DNA of 21,116 nt from Euprymna scolopes. Taxonomy: Eukaryota; Mollusca; Cephalopoda; Sepiida; Sepiolidae. The notes below the pieces were generated by a model, which made no database searches, was not told where the DNA came from, and saw only the letters and a list, made by a program, of their open reading frames with translations. Positions within the stretch are counted from its first letter, which is position 1, and each line of letters begins with the position of its first letter. A program made the position numbers and the translations under genes. Where the stretch lies: contig CM044499.1 of assembly GCA_024364805.1 (NCBI GenBank), positions 86,932,619-86,953,734 on the forward strand, read 5' to 3'. Below are positions 18,900 to 21,116 of the stretch, one piece after another.

Positions 18900-19060
18900 C
18901 ACAGATAGATTAATATAGTGATAGATAAATATATAGATAAAAAGATGGATAGATGAAAAAGATATGATTACGTTTGTATCAATGTGATTGTATATAAATC
19001 TATTGACAGATATAAACATAGTGATGTTAGGAGACATGGATATGCAATGTATATAGATAT
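18900..19060. repeat. Degenerate GATA/GATG-rich tract
   Basis: Many ATAGATA, GATAAA and GATGGATAGATG units in imperfect succession, a decayed tetranucleotide repeat. The minus-strand frame through it is an artefact of the repeat. Confidence 0.75.
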
Positions 19061-19608
19061 CGGTGTATGTCGACATTCCTTAGAAGTAATAGACGTTTAA
19101 AGTGAAATTAGGAAATAGTTCAGAAAGGCGTAATTACTTATCCTGGATGATTGATGAGAGTGGGCGTTAAGGTCAGCTAAAACCATATGATAAACTAAAC
19201 ACCTGCGTATTTTATATGGTCAATAATAAAAATCAGTCCAGCTATTAGCTGTCAATAGACTGTATACCGATCATTACATATACACACACATGCACACATA
19301 TATGTGTGTCCGCGTGTGTGAGAATACTCGTTGAGTGTTATGAAAATATTAAAGTTTTGAAAATATGTCTGGCAATAAAACTACACAGAATTTTTCGCCT
19401 TGAATTTTAGTAAAGAATTCTTAAGCTTATATACGGCATTTATGTTACCGCATGCTTTTATGTAAACACATAGTATTACGTTTAAGTAATAAAATTATTT
19501 ATTAATTGCGCCCCTGTTCTCACCAGTCAAGAGCTGGCCTTTTATCAAAAATCGGTTAAATTCTATTTCACTTTTTCTTTTTCATTGTTTAGAGGGTGAA
19601 TGATATTA

Positions 19609-19610
<2 letters not shown>
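19061..19610. other. No gene recognised
   Basis: AT-rich sequence. A self-complementary CA/TG patch at 19281-19320 (ACACACATGCACACATA facing TATGTGTGTCCGCGTGTG) can form a hairpin. Confidence 0.55.

Positions 19611-19611
<1 letters not shown>

Positions 19612-19667
<56 letters not shown>
19612..19667. repeat. (TA)n microsatellite
   Basis: Twenty-eight uninterrupted TA units. Confidence 0.98.
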
Positions 19668-19669
<2 letters not shown>

Positions 19670-21091
19670 ATTAGTTTTAAACACAATTTAAGGATCAGAT
19701 TTATGGTTGAAAAATTGCGAATTCCCTTCAACCTCTTTCATATCTCTTCAGCCTTTTTTATATCTCTTCTCATTGGAAATGGCGATTGCACAATGTTTAG
19801 TCTTCATTACCGGCGTTAATTATGGTTGCAAAATTAAAAATTCAGATCTCTATGATTACATATCTTTAGCCATGGAAAAATGTGGTGCAGTGAGAAAGGG
19901 TTTTTGTTACTTTAACATTTCTGAAAGAATTCCAATTTTTTTCAGTACCAACATTCGGATTCTTTTATTGCCTCAATCGAAATTCTTGGCTCTCTCACAG
20001 AAAAACTTCCTTCTGTTGATAAACGAAGATTGCTGTAAAAGGAAGTATATCATTATAATGCTACAGAAAGAACTAGATTCTAGATGCAATACTCTACAAA
20101 CATAAGAAACAGGTATGGCATAAAATGAATAATGCTGCCACACCTAAGGAGGCGCTGCACAGAGCACTCTCCTTGAGTTGACAGTGTATGAAATCGACTC
20201 CGAAATCTAGTAAGGGATGATTAGTTCTCCCGACAGTCTTTTTCGTTCAGAAGAGACGTTTCTAGGGTTTCTCGCCTGCTCTTTTTTTTTTCTTTATTCT
20301 ACTGCTATTTCTATTTAATGTGCTCAACTAAGTTCCGATTTATCTTTTTAAAACATTTGCGGTAATAATCCTTATTGCTACCGCAATCGACAAAAGAAGA
20401 TTTTCTCGTCTCTCTTAATATCTTTAGTGGCAGACAAAATTCTTATGCACAAGGCTTCTTCGCAATAGAAGAAAATTAGAGCGGAACTCTTTTCTTTTAC
20501 ATCAAAACTTGGTCGTTTTGTAAATTCAGTTCTTGACCTAACCCAAATGTTAATACTCCCATACTGTTTGTCACTTCGTTAGATAATCAACCTTTATCCT
20601 CGTGCACTTGATAAAAAATTGACCCAATAGTAAATACATACGATGCAAATCATATAAAGCGTCTTCGTTTCTGTAAATCTGATTCCGTGTGTTTCTTAAG
20701 CAATCAATTTATATTCGTATACTCGTTTTGAAGCTAAAACATCCTTAACCTCTCGAGGAAAAACAAATTGTTGTAAATTGTTTATTTATCTTGACACAAG
20801 TCCCCTTTTCCATTGACTGAATCGTTATTTGGAATGCGTTTACTGTTCTATTATAATCATAGATTGTCATTAACCTCTTTGTTAAAAGCCATTGACTTGA
20901 AATGTTATCATCGATTGGCATTCTAGAGAAGAGTAGGACTGAACAAGGCGATTAGGGAATTCGTTGCAAGCAAACACGTGGCGGCATCCTCTGTTCTGAT
21001 TTGCATATAATCTGTATTGCGAATGTTTGCTGAATCCTTTCCCCGAAACTAAAAACAAGAATATGAAGATTCACGACTGTGTACTAATCGC
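19668..21091. other. No gene recognised
   Basis: The longest open stretch, 19707-20105, lacks an ATG at its start, though internal ATGs exist at 19779 and later. It gives a Cys/Phe/Ile-rich peptide with no motif I know. A block at about 20110-20280 is less AT-rich but has no recognisable feature. No RNA gene was found. Confidence 0.5.
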
Positions 21092-21116
21092 CTCTCTCTC
21101 TCTCTCTCTCTCTCTA
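21092..21116. repeat. (CT)n microsatellite at window edge
   Basis: The CT run reaches the end and the final bases turn to TA, so this is probably a third (TC)n(TA)n compound array cut by the window. Confidence 0.95.

Noticed and set aside
19707-20105. 132-residue open stretch
   Set aside because: No ATG at its start, Cys/Phe/Ile-rich, no motif; not enough to call a gene.
1-21116. CRISPR array, bacterial operon or riboswitch
   Set aside because: No spaced direct repeats, no dense coding and no ribosome-binding context; the sequence is clearly eukaryotic.

Overview
This looks like a gene-poor stretch of an animal genome, most probably a cephalopod such as an octopus. That is inference from overall character: AT-rich sequence, compound (TC)n(TA)n and (TC)n(AC)n microsatellites, a decayed Ty3/gypsy element of the K02A2.6-like type, a Helitron-like repeat, small Pol III-derived relics, and no long host coding region. 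Family assignments rest on recall of protein and repeat patterns; no database search was possible.

Layout. 1-900 opens on an (AT)n run and holds a 5S rRNA-like relic at about 225-353. 1340-1435 (minus) is a candidate terminal coding exon behind a good splice acceptor. 1619-2331 (minus) is a decayed copy of a multicopy, uncharacterised protein family. 3000-3720 is a less AT-rich block with a CCAAT box, a poly(A)-signal cluster and a long imperfect hairpin. 3920-4066 is a (TTA)n tract, beside a short higher-GC open stretch on the minus strand. About 5204-9470 is an old Ty3/gypsy fossil with Gag-, protease-, reverse-transcriptase- and RNase H-like parts between similar end sequences; its leader contains a perfect 3 x 21 bp tandem repeat.

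The rest is mostly non-coding. About 10269-10929 is a candidate solo LTR with three perfect CRE palindromes. 12057-12179 is a foldback element with 36-bp arms. About 12870-12967 is a tRNA-like SINE relic. 13823-14026 could be two small exons around a 51-nt intron. About 16895-17767 is a non-autonomous Helitron-like element with an internal duplication of about 431 bp, followed at once by a 62-nt hairpin. Downstream to 21116 there are microsatellites, a TAATTA-bearing inverted repeat and no recognisable gene.

No operon or pathway can be read from this window. Its interest lies in layered mobile-element fossils, dense inverted repeats that could form double-stranded RNA if transcribed, and a few candidate small exons.
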